Positions 43,295-55,557 of a DNA stretch of 64,000 bases are shown here, in pieces (positions within the stretch are counted from its first letter, which is position 1; the number at the start of each line of letters is the position of its first letter). A program made the translations under genes and the position numbers. The notes under the pieces are model-generated. The model had not been told where the DNA came from. It saw nothing but the letters and a program-made list of their open reading frames with translations, and made no database searches. Location: positions 1,488,001 to 1,552,000 of the forward strand of contig MU008165.1 of the NCBI GenBank assembly GCA_010909165.1. The letters are read 5' to 3'. Origin of the DNA: Anthoceros angustus. Lineage: Eukaryota > Streptophyta > Anthocerotopsida > Anthocerotales > Anthocerotaceae.

Positions 43295-45809
43295 CACTAC
43301 TAGAAACATAGGGTGTTTGTTACGCTTTTATGTTGCAGAGTTTGTTATGGCCCACATAATCGTTACAATTTTTGGTTTGGAGGAGGGGCATGTCATAATA
43401 GGCCATGTTTGTTACGCTGCAATATAACACTTGTGCCTTCAATATTGGGGGCTGCTTGTCCCCATTGCCCAAATTCTCCACCCTTTTCATTTTCTTGTGT
43501 TAAAAAATAGCTATCCCACGGGTATCCACAGGGCCCATGTGTTTTCCTTTCCCATCCGCCGCCGTCACACCTTTTAAAATACATGCCACAACTTGTACGT
43601 GTTCACTGCCAGCATTCTCTCTAAGCTACATTTCCCAATGCCATGCGTAAAGGCTTGAAACGGTCGTGGCATGTGCTATTGCAGGCTGGAAGGATCATCG
43701 GAGCCATTTTCTAATACGATTCCTTCTCTCCTATCCCCCTCTGCAAAGAACAACATCGGAATTGCTGAGAGGTGCTTAATCATCTCTTGTAGACGAGGAA
43801 CTGATCAACCTTTCAGCGATGGGAAGGAGCATGTTCCAAACCATTGTTTCAGCCCCTCCCGGTGCCGGTGCGCCACGGCATGGGATCTTCCTTTGTGAGA
43901 CGACCGCTCCATGTGCGCCCTGTTAAAAGGGCCTTATGACCAACCAAGGTCTTCCGCTCCCCGCTCACGTGGCATGTCTGAAAAACGGCGAAGGCCACAA
44001 CAAACGAAGAGGAGCCCGAATCATGCTCCGCTTCGTTTGGAAGTTTGGCAGCTCGCAGTAGCAGTACGTCCCCTCACCCTTGGGACCCCAAGCCATGGCT
44101 CTCTTGTGTAACTTCAGAACTTTGATTGTAAGCATGTCTGTTAACCGTGTGTTATGCTGGTGTGCATCTTTGGATGATTGCGAAATCTGGCCTCAATGGA
44201 CTACTTAGGGAGAGAACTCGCTTCCTAAAATTGATAGAAGCCACTCTTTCATTCCGCATGAGCATGGGGAACGATGACGAGATTGGGACCCGTCATGAAA
44301 AACAAGGTTGGCAAACGTGCTAAGAACGTGTCATCCTGGCTTAGCAAGATCAGATTCACACGCCTTCTCCACTCAGCACTTTCACACCCTCGAACAACTG
44401 GTTCTCTTGATAATACTCTTCTGCAACAACACATCGCCTTCTCACCCACATTAGGAGAACCAACAATGCACAGTTCAAGGATGAATACCTTGTCATTATG
44501 CATTTAGGCTTCCAACAACAGAAATTCAGATACCAATTTTCTTTGTGCCACAGTGCTGGTAGAACTCCCCTTCGTGCACCTCCACAGTCACTGCCTCGGC
44601 AAGGCTTTGTATCCGGAACAAGTACGCATGTGATCGTCCAGCTAGCAGCCCATAAAGTAGTCCTCCAGCCAGTGTGTAGCAGGCCTCCACAATCATCTCT
44701 GCCGCCTCAAGGAGCTGGTAATGCCCTTCGTCATTGTATTTGAAGTCCGCATATCTCGCAAAATGGTCCACCCTATTGTACGTGAATAAAAACCTCGATT
44801 GCCACGTGAAGGAGTTGCAAATAGAGGTGGTACCTGCTCACAATAAGAACACTAAAGAAAATGCTAAAGAGTGTGACGTACTAGTATTAGAGCACTAGCG
44901 GCCCCCCTCTCAACTTTTTCCCTCTCCACCGTGTAAGGGCTGGTATTAATGGAGCCGAGTGGCACTCCGTGACTAATGGACGCTTCATCATGCCCCCACA
45001 AAATAACCCCAACCAAATTTAAAATAGCCCTCCTCGCCTCACATTTTGAAGAAAAATGCTTTACAACGTAATCTACAACAAGGGAACCACGTCATCAATC
45101 GCTGTAAATGGCCTCCTATCATATTTTTTGTGATTAATAACAATAATAAAGAGTTTAAAAAAAAATAAAGAACACATTTTGAGAAAATTAATTTACAACG
45201 TAATCTACAACAAGGGAGCCATGTCATCAATCGCTATTGTAAATGGCCTCCAATCATATTTTTGTGAATAATAATAATAATAATGAGTTAAAAAAATAAA
45301 GAACACATTTTGAGAAAAAGTTTTTACAACGTAATCTACAAGAAGGAAGCCACATCATCAATCGCTATTGTAAATGGCCTCAAATCATATTTTTCTGATT
45401 AATAATAATAACAAAGAGTTTTGAAGAAATAAAGAACAAATTTTGAGAAAAAGGCTTTTACAACGTAATCTACAACAAGGGAGCCACGTCATTGCATGCT
45501 TTTATAAATGGCTTCCAATCATATTTTTGTGATTAGTGATGTTAATAAATATTTTTAGAAAAATAAAGATCAAATTTTGAAAAAAGGGCTTTTACAACGT
45601 AATCTACAATGTGGGAGTCACGTCATTAATCCGTTGTTGTAAATGAGCACCCAAAAGAGTGCCACATCATCCAACTAGAAACCCCCGTTGTAAACCGAGT
45701 CTTAAAACTTGCCACATCAAATAAACTTAAACAAGGAGGTGTTTAGACGTTGTAAAGATTGGGGGATTTGCAAAAGGGGTTTTGTAAAACACCCCTCTCC
45801 CTAGTAGTG
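43295..45809. mobile_element. CACTA-like element candidate
   Basis: The left end starts CACTACTAGAAA, the classic plant CACTA terminus. The right end is CTAGTAGTG (45801-45809), its inverted counterpart over 9 bp. The right subterminal region (45.04-45.66 kb) has about five tandem units of roughly 132 bp, each with TTACAACGTAATCTACAA, as CACTA elements have for transposase binding. Flanking triplets (AAA, TTG) do not match, so the expected 3-bp duplication is not seen. No transposase was found, so it would be non-autonomous. The interior has a minus-strand patch (44.53-44.77 kb, AAEMIVEACYTLAGGLLYG) that may be captured host coding sequence. Confidence 0.55.
45050..45660. repeat. Tandem 132-bp subterminal repeat array
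   Basis: Units start near 45061, 45193, 45325, 45459 and 45592. Each has TTTACAACGTAATCTACAA, a GGGAGCCACGTCATCAATCG block and an ATAATAATAA spacer. They diverge from one another by roughly 10-20 percent by eye. Confidence 0.85.
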
Positions 45810-47099
45810 TTGGCACCATCCACTGCCTGCCTCACAATGGTCACAAGGCCACATGCTATTGAAGGACTCGTAAGCATGGATCTCAGTGTATACTCTGGGC
45901 TTGTCCATAGCAAATACCGACGCTCATTCCAAAGGGGGCCACGTTCACGCACATAGATGTGTTTCCCTCACATCCACTTGTGGTACTGTGCCTCTTCCTG
46001 CAAAGATGTCCGCAAGTTCCCTCCAATCCACTGTGCCCGGTTAGATGCTGAGATCATTTCGCCGAGTTGGGCCTCCTTCTGCACAACCTATACATTGAAC
46101 TTGTGCGCCGACATCATGGCATCACAATACATTTTCTCCCTAGGAGTCTCAAACCTCAGCATTAAAATTATAATGTTCACGCCGCTTTTCCCTGTGAGTG
46201 CCTCACGCCTCAGAACGTAAATTGCGCCTCCTTGGCCCAGAAACCCCCCCAGGCCCAGCATGCCGCACACTACGGCCTTCGGTGGGTTCATCTGTCCGCA
46301 ACACCGGCAAAGGTCCATCCTCTTCCAAGCTAGCCCTTGCTGTCACAAATTTGTGATGCATTTCGGGCAACCCCTTTCCCTCCATCACCCGCACCACCCA
46401 TCTGCCCTTTTTGGGTGCCCACTCTTGCATACTCTAGATTTGCACGTCCCCAAAGCGGAATGCCCAGACATACACCTTCTCCTGGCCTTCGACCGGCCCC
46501 AAGTCGGTATTCTTCATCCGAGTCGGCGTTCACACCACTGCAAAGCCCCCGCTTACTTCGCAGTCCCTCTTGGTACTCAATGGGTGGGTTTGCCATGGCC
46601 AGCGAAACAAGCTGCTCCATGCGCTGTGTGTCGTTGATGGGCTGGGACAACTCTGGCATGTCGTACGCCAATGTCTCTGGTGTCTCCTCCACTTTTGGCA
46701 ACGCCGCAATAGCTCAGTGATTGGCAATCGTGCTGAATCAAGTTGGCTACAATGCAGAGAAGGACGCCAGGTTTTGCACAACCTTACTCAACACGAGGAA
46801 CATCATAAAATGATACTTTACTCCCAGACTGCAGCGCTGTCGCAACCTTTCATACAAGTTTTGTTCATACGCTTATTCAGCAAACCCCAAAATCACTGTC
46901 ACCGTTCCGAATTTTGGCAATGCCTTCGTGTCGTCCCAGGACGCAGCCACTCACAAAAACACCGCCCTCCCACTACCTTTCCTTGTTACTGCACATCGCC
47001 CGACAGAATATGAGAAGTTGACAAAGGCTAGTGAAAGATGTTGGACAATTGCTAACGGCTAGCATGATGTACCGCTATTCGACGCAGCGCCTTCGGTTT
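45810..47099. other. Unassigned region, minus-strand open patches
   Basis: Minus-strand frames at 46.09-46.43 kb and 46.33-46.70 kb (KVEETPETLAYDMPELSQPI) look protein-like but match no family I recognise and are broken. They may be gene relics moved with the neighbouring repeats. Confidence 0.3.
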
Positions 47100-47590
47100 T
47101 AAGCTTCCTACTGATGGACTGCTGCTGGCCGCAGTTACAGAGGCTCTAGTGGTAGCAAGTTCGGTTCATCGGTTCCGTTGACACATTCAAGGCAAACAGA
47201 TCCCTTTTAGCAAGAACCTCTTTTCCGAAAGCATTATTTGCTGCAAGAACAAGCCCTGGACAATGTTAGCACCTCTTTTCCTGCAAAGAAAAGGAACGAT
47301 GGTCAGTCTGCACGTTCGTAGGTCCAAACCCAGGTCAAAGTCCGTTTCAAAAGACAACGTTGCGATGAGAGACGAGGAAAGACCATTCTCGTCTGACGTC
47401 AGCCATGAAGAGCACCCTCTAGTTCCCACTGAAATGAGTTAGCACCAACGTATGGGCATCTACAGGTTTTGCAAACTTCCCACTCATAGCTACCATATGT
47501 TGGACATTATATTAATCGCATACATTGCATGCTTATCAACCTATACGACGCAACACAGCGTTTGAACTGTTGCAGAAGGGTTTAGAGTGA
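47100..47590 (-). pseudogene. Truncated tRNase Z pseudogene
   Basis: This stretch aligns with the 3' part of the tRNase Z gene at 49.52-52.12 kb, same orientation. It corresponds to 49.54-49.91 kb (the last two exons with the intron between them), followed directly by the equivalent of about 50.92-51.00 kb, including the shared ATACATTGCATGCTTATCAACC. So about 1 kb covering five internal exons is deleted. Indels and stops break the frame. It is a tandem-duplicate relic about 2 kb from the parent. Confidence 0.8.
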
Positions 47591-47719
47591 TTGAAATAGC
47601 AGAAACGGTGCTGTGATTGAAATGGTGGAAATGCTTGCAATGCTGGGATACATAGCCAAGGGCAAAGCTAGCCAAGGGAATGGCCCTTGTCATGTCGTGT
47701 GATACTAATCTCTACACTT

Positions 47720-48150
47720 GGGTTTAGTGTTTGATTAGCATTAATTAATCTAATCACTTATCTTTAAGAAAGTAATTAGTGTTAATTAATCTAAAGTGCT
47801 TATGTTAATTAAGCATTTATTAGTGTTAATTAATCTAAAGCGTTTATGTTAATTAAGCATTGATTAGTGTTAATTAAACATGGTTAGCAATAGCTAAGTC
47901 GATAAGCTCAAGTAATATGCTTTGGCATATTCCTTGCACATTATAGTGTATTCTTGGGATACAATAGCTAAGTGGATAAGCTAATATGCTTGGGCATTGC
48001 ACATTATAGTGTATTCTTAGGATATTTGGCATATGTGCACGATATCTGGATATCTTAGGAATATGCGATGCCAGGTCTAGTATATATAGACCCTTCCATT
48101 GAGGACAAGCTTAGATCATAGCTTGTCCTCTAGATGTCTGAGGGTGTTGT
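47720..48150 (+). repeat. Dispersed repeat copy B with terminal hairpin
   Basis: Second copy of the repeat at 18.5-18.8 kb, same orientation. It is longer because two internal segments (the TTAATTAATCTAAAG...TTAATTAAGCATT unit and the TAGCTAAGT...TGTATTCTT unit) are duplicated. A TATATATAG lies at 48080-48089. The copy ends with the perfect 11-bp inverted repeat GAGGACAAGCT / AGCTTGTCCTC (48101-48130). Confidence 0.75.
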
Positions 48151-48165
48151 GAGGAGGCCAAAGCT

Positions 48166-48830
48166 ATGACTCAAGGCGATGTGAGGAATTTGCGTGTTGT
48201 TCTCGTGGGGAGGTGTGTTTGTGCCATGCGAGCTACTCCTCCTGTTATTGGTTTGCACCTATATATCTGCGTATTAGATTTGTTTGCTTGGTTGTTGGTC
48301 GAGGAAGTGCTTACCTCGTGCGACACCCTCTTCCAATTTTGGCCTCCTCCTTCCAATAGGTCCATTTGCAATGGATTGCAATCCACCTATCTCTCCTACA
48401 CCTGGTCTCTTGTCTCTGTATCCTTACCCACTAAACTCCCGACTTACAAACAATTTTTCGGTATCCTCTCCAAGTCTGGAAGACCCTTGCTTCCAATCTA
48501 TCTCCGCAACCATGTGTCTTTCAACTTTAGGATGATTATAGGTCATTTTTATGTGGGGTCTCATCATCTCAGGATTGAGACTGATAGATGACTGCATCCC
48601 AGGCCACCTAAGGAGACCAGAATATGTCGGTTATGCAATAGGGAAGTTGAGACAAAGGAACACTTTGTTTTCGTCTGCCCCATCTACGAGGATATCAAGA
48701 ATGCTTTTGCCAACTTATTCATAGCAGCTTGATCTTTGCTCCGAAATTTCTTCTCTTTTCCTGACCCTATTCTTACATGTGTTTCCTTGAAACAAATGTG
48801 GGATTACAGGGTAAAATACATCTAGTCTTT
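48166..48830 (+). pseudogene. LINE-type ORF C-terminus with zinc motif, decayed
   Basis: The + strand reads FNFRMIIGHFYVGSHHLRIE, then after a TGA (expected Trp) LHPRPPKETRICRLCNREVE and EHFVFVCPIYEDIKNAF. This is the RNase H-distal zinc region (CxxC...HxxxxC) found at the end of many non-LTR retrotransposon ORFs. Stops show it is dead. It begins just after the hairpin of repeat copy B, so the two may belong to one element. Confidence 0.6.
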
Positions 48831-49522
48831 CAACTTGCCATATATTTGACTTACTTCACACCACTGGTACTTACGAAATTCAGAATAGCGGTTAAACTTC
48901 AATATTTTTTCTGTATATATGTCCTTTCAGTCCCATAACGGAAATTCCGTCCTTAGTGGACTTTAACATTCTTTAAGCCCTGACGAGAATGCCTTGGTGT
49001 TGAGAACTGGTTTCCGGGAAGAAATCAGGGTAGAGGTTCCAATTTGCTAGAGCTCCGGTGCTGCCCATTCTGGCCGTACGTGCAGCATGTGCAAGAATCT
49101 CGCATCAAGTGTACAAAACGGAGGCATATCGTCTGAGTGTAATGATCTCCCCGTGTCAAGAGTTAAAACCCGCAATGTGGGAAACTCGGAGAGGGTTGTA
49201 ACTTATGTAGGAAAACAGGAGACTTCATAAATTTGCAGAAATGGAAATTCCCATCTACACCAAGGCGATGGGGAACAACCCTTGAACACAACCCACAGAG
49301 ACTCAGGGTACAAGGAATCGGACATTCTGCTTGCGTCAACTTGGCGAGGACGGGACGCTCGTCTTCTGAGTCACACCACACGGATGGCTCCTCCTCCTCA
49401 TCAAAGTAGAAACCGTAGAGAGGTAACTCCCAAGCGCACCCATCTTGCCTGGACGACTCCGATGTAAATAGGCGAAACACCCACACCATTCCCATGAGGA
49501 GAGCTGTATACCAATTATGCTG
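48831..49522. other. tRNase Z 3' flank
   Basis: A minus-strand frame of 110 codons with an ATG (49163-49495) begins 28 bp beyond the tRNase Z stop. It has an acidic patch DEEEEPSVWCDSEDE but no known domain. It may be chance coding in the 3' UTR. Confidence 0.4.
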
Positions 49523-52124
49523 TCAAGCTGCAGCCTCCAATGGTGGAATGCTGTTGTCCACAGTTACAGAGGCTCCGGTAATTGCAGGTTCATCAGTTGC
49601 GTGGACAGTCAAGGCGAACAGATCCCTTGCAGCAAGAACCTCTTTGCCGAATGCACTTTTTGCTGCAAGAACCAAGTCCTGCACAGTGCCGGCACCTCTT
49701 TCCTGCAGGAAAGGGAAAGATAGTCACCGTAAAGGTGGTAAGTCCATACCCAGGTCCATGTCTGTTTCAAAAGACGACCTTTCGATGTGCGTTCTTACAC
49801 TGAAGCCATGAAAAGCACCCTCCAGTTTGCCACTGAAATGAGTCAACACCAACTTATCGGCATCCACCGCTTTTGCAAACTCCCCAGCCATAGCTGCACA
49901 TTTTGGACATCATGTGGAGGAGAAATGTCATCACAGTGAAAATATAGTTCAGTGATCACATCTCACAGATCGGACAGAGCTGGTGATAAACAGCAAGAGG
50001 ATATCAGTATAGTGCAGATTACTTGCTGTCGAGTGCCCCCGTGCTTTGGCTTCAGCTGCATCCTGCTCGGTCAAGGTAGCTTCATGGACTATAACATCTG
50101 CCCTTCTGGCGGCATTGATGAGAGACCTCGAGTCACATGTGTCTCCCAATATCACTGCATGTAAAAGATTAGATAAGTGGTAGAATTGAAGTGCATCATT
50201 GAAGCGAATCATCTTGAAGGAGAACTGGGGAAACTCTGGATGGCATTTACCTACTTTCCGACCTCTCCTAGCTTCTCCCAGAACATCCGATGGTTTAACC
50301 TATGAAGTGTGAGAGGATGAATGAGGAGACGACATTGTCAAGAAAAGCAAGACCTCTCACTGCTGCTCGGGTCTTCAGGTGGGTGCCTACCACTTTGCCG
50401 TTGCCTAGTGTGACAGAATGACCATTCTGTAGTTGGCTGAACATGGGTCCAGGTCTGACTCCAGCCTTGACGGCTCGCTCCACTGAGAACCTGGAGAAGA
50501 CAAATGTAGTTCTTCAGCAACGATGGATAGCGAAGCAGAGACACCCCGTTGCATGGAATTTAGTCTTCTTCTTCTTCTTGTTTTCTATAGCCCTACATAT
50601 ACCTGCCTGGACGAGAACGCTCCTCTACAACATAACCCCAACAAGGAATGGTATGAGCCAGAAGTCCAGCTTTCACAGTGTACCGATCGTCTTCATGCCT
50701 GCAAATTAACCAGGTGGACATTCTTGCGTGGGCAAACCCCTTCTCACCAATTACTGGACAAAGTACGTGTGGGAGACTTACACATGCCAGAGACCATCCT
50801 TTGATGATAAGATGTCTTCGCCGGGCAGTTCATCTTCATGTCTATCTCCTGCTAAGTTCCGAGTTGCTGCCCTCTTGAAAGACCTTCCCTGGCCAAAAAC
50901 AATATCATTGGCTTGAAAGTATTGATTGCATACATTGCATGCTTATCAACCAACAAACACAGTGCTACCCAGCGTTTGAAATGCTGCGGCTACCTCCTTC
51001 AACACAAGCTCATGAACCACGTATTTGGGAAACATCCGGGCCTGGCATGTCTTCAACGTTGTTCGTATCCACTCCCGCAGACCAACAGGTCCAAAGATAT
51101 TCACTGGCTTCTTGGTTGGTGGAGATAACATTCCTAAACTACAGAGAAGGCCTTGCTACAAACATCCAACAAAGAAGCACATGTTCAAGTACAAACCACC
51201 TACCTTGAGCTACTAGCCAAGCAACCCCTTTGCAAAAGACGCATACTCCAGGTTGGCACGAGATACATTTTATCAAATGAATGCATTATCAGATGCACAC
51301 CTGGAAGGCCAAATATCTGACACCAAACTGTCAAGGGGAAAACGCACGACACTACAACTAAGATGAAATGTAAAAATATCTCGCGGATTGAACAGAGGAT
51401 ACATGGTCACCATGCATGTGAGTGATGAACACATTGTCGATGGTGGTCTGCCGGAACGGAGTCCTTTGCAGCTGCCGCTGGACTCCTTCGCCACAATCGA
51501 ACAGAAATATTGTTCCGTCTGTGGGACCAGGGGACACTCATCAGCTACCATCAAAACAAGTAAAAGAGCTCCAAACAGAAGGGACAGCTTGTTTGCTTAC
51601 AAAGTCTAAGAGCAATGCATGAAGTGTTCCTAGTAATAGTTGGTGTTGATGCTGAAGTGCCTAGGAAAACAAGCTGCATCTGCCGATGATCCATCATACT
51701 GTCGGATGCGTCCAGATCCTCTAGCTGCTGCGCTTCTTCGTCTCTCCACTCTGCATGAAAAAAATATTTCTCCTCATATTCCAATCCACAGCAGCAGTGA
51801 GGTACATGGCATCGTAACCTAAGATACATACCGGGCTGTTTCGGGCTCAAATCCTTGTTCCGTGTACGCACAAGCTCCAGTCTTCGTCTCTGAGAGCCTT
51901 CATTCAATTCGGAACTGGTAAGAATCTCTGTCGGCTCACCAGTCTAATCAGGAGAGGCGCGAATTGCTACCTGCAGCGTCTCGAGGCGTGCTTGCATCCG
52001 TTTCCTGCCTCCCGGATCTCTCAGCAGAGCGAGTGTGACAGAGAGCGACTCCAGCCGACCAGGATTCGGAAGCGGAGGCGATAACGCGGCGCAGGCCGAG
52101 AGCTGTTAGACGCGGCAGCCTCAT
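49523..52124 (-). CDS. TRZ: tRNase Z (tRNA 3'-processing endonuclease), short form with leader
   Basis: Zinc endonuclease of the ELAC/TRZ family that removes tRNA 3' trailers. Thirteen exons: 52124-51971, 51927-51832, 51750-51601, 51518-51403, 51316-51301 (16 nt), 51151-50969, 50911-50782, 50698-50603, 50490-50391, 50299-50251, 50154-50023, 49893-49799, 49702-49523 (498 aa, exactly in frame). The catalytic signature HMHGDH is at 167-172. It is preceded by LVFLGTSASTP and followed by IFGLPGLLCSLGMLSPPTKK, the PxKALxHxxP-type AGLLAHTIPCWGYVVEE, ILGDTCDS, VHEAT, GHSTA (His 404) and THFS, so all metal-binding positions seem present. Residues 1-45 are Arg/Ala/Ser-rich, a likely organelle leader as in TRZ2 or TRZ3/4. 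The start lies only 200 bp past the CTC1 stop. A decayed copy sits at 47.1 kb. Confidence 0.93.
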
Positions 52125-52324
52125 CGTCACAATGCTAGGAACGAATTGAATGGACTCGTACCCAGAGATGGTCTTGAGCGCGAACAATTACAGAGGCAAA
52201 CTAAAATTCTAGCCGAGCTCCAACTGGTTCTCAAGTCTGGGGGAGTGTATCACGTAAGGAGGTATTTCCGTTTCTGGAAGACATGATCCTAGAGGTACAA
52301 AGCTACGAAGAAGCTGCCAACTAG

Positions 52325-55300
52325 TCAGTCACACTTCAGCGCTCCAGCTATTGTGAGCTTCGTCCCTCCGACAGTCGTCGAGTCGGTGCACAAGCTGACC
52401 AGGTATTCCTTGTTCTCCAAACAGCACAAGAAAGTCGCCTGTTGGTCCTGCAGGGAATGGACATAGAGCGTTATCATGTGAGGCAATGGCAGGGCGAATG
52501 TCAGGCTGCGGATACTGCAGGATGAGGGGGATATCCGGCATACCATGGGCCAAGAGCTGAAGTCTTCCGGAGTGGTTTGGAGAATTTCTGCGGCTGCCTG
52601 GCCACGGCACATTGCCTCCGCTTCCACAGCATCCCCCAGTCCTGAGGAGTCGCAGAAGGAGATCTCGGACCAGAACATGTTGGCAACCTCCCTGCTTTCA
52701 CATGCTCGACAGCAGAAACCGCAGCTCCAGGTACCAGCGACAGTCTGAACAGAGCGCCCACATTTGGTGTGGGAGGGGACGATGTCCATTTTGATGGCCC
52801 TCACTCTCGTGAGACGTACTCTGCATACCTAGCCACAAATGGGAAGAGTGCCCGATATGAGCACCCGGAAGGTATGCCATGCCTCTGATCAACGGATTCA
52901 AGACAAGATATGGTTGTGAGGAGACCAGAGTGTGGAATGTGGGATAGGATACCTGCATGGCGCTGGAACCAGCCAGCTTGGAGACAGGCACGACTTCGTG
53001 CAGAGAAGATGAAGAAAGCAATGCTGGTAGCTGTGTGACGTTCACAAGCTTTGACCCATTGTCCCTCTCGTTCCAGATGCAATCCACCCTGGTCATCAAA
53101 ACAGCCCACATAAACAAATACAACACTGCGAGTACCCCTTACATCAAAAGTTTTATGTACTTGGCAAGAGCGAAGGAGCCTACCTCCCTGATGCACCCTG
53201 AACAGTTACGAGACCGGTGATGAATAGTAGATGACCACTCCAAATCTCGCATCCTGACCTACAGAAAAAATCAAACACGCCTTTCGGATCACCCATTCGA
53301 GTTCTAATCACATTCTAAATTGGCTCGGATTCCAAAAATTGATCACGAAAAGACAAATCCTCACCAGTAGTTTGGAAACAGGAGTTTGATGATTGTGAAT
53401 CCTGTCCTATCTGCTAGACTCAGAAGGAACGTCGATGGAGATCCACGGTCGGCGACAACTGAGACGACTTGACCATACAATGTCACATGTGACATTTTCA
53501 ACCTCAGATTTTCAATGAGCAGCTGAAGGAGAGATAGAAAAACATCAGTAAAGCCACTGAGGAACTGCGGCTCGTCAGACACCCTTTATCCCATCCAAAA
53601 GAACACCATGAGTTGAAGAAACTGCTTCAAGGGTGAGGAGTACCCTAAAGGGGAAGTTTGTGTAGTCAAGAGAGCCCTGCGAGTCTAGTGGAAGGGTCAC
53701 TTGCGACGAGCACATATTACCGGCTTCCCCCACAGATAGAGTGTAGGGAACATGACTTTGGCTTTGTGCGGCTCCAACAGTTACCTGTCAGCGTCGGGAA
53801 CAGAGACATATGGATCATGAGAAAGGAATGGAACGGCTTCATTCGGGAGGAGTCATCCTCATCTGATACTTACAATCCAGAAAGGTAAATGACAAGAGGT
53901 AGACAACCCACCTGTTCCTTGTTTGGCACGTATGGAACTGTGTAGATGCGAGTCCCACTTCCATGTTCCAAGCAAAACCCCCAAGGCGTTCTAATGCCGG
54001 TGTCACCGTCTTTTGTGAGGGAAGGTCGTTCAAGTGCAACCATACTGCCCTCGCTGCAAATACGCAGGTGATAAGATGGCACGGTATTGCCTGGGCTTCT
54101 TGCTGAATACATCAGACAACTGGATCTGACGCTTACCTCAGTAAGTTCACGAAGGATATCTGGTCATCCCAGAGAATGAACAGCATGGTGTCATCATTGC
54201 TGTCGCGAAGTTGTAGCTTTACTAATCTGCACTGTTCTGCAGATTCTACCGCACCGATGTTTTCCAACCTGCACTGAGGATGCCTCGGAGATCAATATCG
54301 ACCATGAGTGGAGCTTGCACAAAACTTAGTCCAGCTGTGAACCTGAATTACCTTGCATAAAAGCAATAGTCAGTTTGAGACTGAACTGGATCGGCCCTTA
54401 CGCAAGAAAACGTGTCAGAGAAGAACCGGGCCCCCAGCAAAAGTGCATCCTCATCGTGCTCCTGTCAAATTTGGTAGGTCACGCCCTTCGGATTGTCATT
54501 GACTCTCAAATCAATGCCGTTGTACTTAGGCACTGCAAGTCAGCCGGAACATACAATCTGTCTCTGTTTCAATCGCATGTCAAAGATTGCTAGTCGAGAT
54601 CAATTGTCTGGATCCCCACGAAGCAGTGCATACCTCAAAGAGCAGCAAGACCATATACTCCGTGGGCAGTAATCGAGGAGGGATAGACGCCGAATCCAGC
54701 GCGACGCGAAGACGGCAGCCCGTGAGCCGTATCTCTCTCTGCCGCCGAAGAGGTCCCCCTTCAGCAATCAGGTGATAGAATCTGCAGTGCCACAAATTCC
54801 CAACCAGGCCCTCAATTCCTCGTGCCTACCAATTCCTCGATTCCCCAAATCCAAGGACAATAAAAGGCGTCGGTCCTCACTTGCGGTGAAGATAAAGCTC
54901 CACGCTACTCGAGCTCCAGAAATCCCCCAGCTTCAGCAAATAGCTGCTTGTTCCTACAAAGCAGCACACTCAATCAATCCATCAGTCTCCCGCACCCAAC
55001 ACCGCACATCACTCCGACCCACATTTCCCTCTCCCACCCTACCAGGCAGGAGATGCACATCAAGGATCACAGCCTCCACCACCGCATCCAGCGCCACAAA
55101 CTTCTTCTCCAAAACAGAGTCAATGCTGACAGTCTTCTCCAGCCTGGGCCGCTGCTGCCCCCACTTCCTCTCCACCACGCCATCCCCATCAGCCCGCGCC
55201 TTGCCCGTCCTCCGCCTCTCCATGCTCTCCTTGTCCAGCCAAGCCTGGCCCCCAGTCCAGCCCCATCAACCAACCACCCTCCCACCCCGCCTAAACACAA

Positions 55301-55557
55301 TTGCCCCACCCACACCAAACTCCCACCTGATACAGATCCGAGAGCACAATCGCATCCGTCACCCCGCTGGGATAAGCCCGGCAGCAGTCCAACACCCGCC
55401 AGCAGACCCAGCCCCAGCCCACGGCCGCCGCCTCCCCATCCTCCCCTCCCACAAACTCCCCGAGCGTGCACCTCGCCGACTCCACGAACCGCAGAAACCC
55501 ATCCTCCTGCTCCTCCATCCCGCACACATTCAAACGCCTCTCCACCGCATCACACAT
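52325..55557 (-). CDS. CTC1: CST telomere complex subunit CTC1 (compact)
   Basis: CTC1 is the large OB-fold subunit of the CTC1-STN1-TEN1 complex, which binds single-stranded telomeric DNA and brings in DNA polymerase alpha. Thirteen exons: 55557-55327, 55244-55043, 54953-54881, 54781-54634, 54461-54403, 54268-54137, 54053-53912, 53784-53644, 53522-53365, 53258-53184, 53088-52953, 52828-52544, 52447-52325 (634 aa, exactly in frame). Plant CTC1 landmarks in order: LRLTGCRLR-type strand with LLPTEYMVLLLFE, DEDALLLGARFFSD, NLL-EGSMVALERP, CLEHGSGTRIYTVPYVPNKE, SQVTLPLDSQGSLDYTNFPF, SHVTLYGQVVSVV. A Cys cluster near the C-terminus (C522, C535, C538/539, C542) may form the zinc ribbon. It is about half the length of Arabidopsis CTC1, mainly lacking N-terminal sequence. 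Exons 5-6 and 11 are the least certain. Confidence 0.82.

Noticed and set aside
49949-50212. Independent small hydrolase gene
   Set aside because: It is an internal tRNase Z exon with flanking intron sequence.
52801-53196. An alternative minus frame reading RACESIAFF-type Arg/Cys protein through CTC1 exon 11
   Set aside because: The other frame gives NVTQLPALLSSSSLHEVVPV, splices exactly in phase on both sides and fits the rest of the protein.
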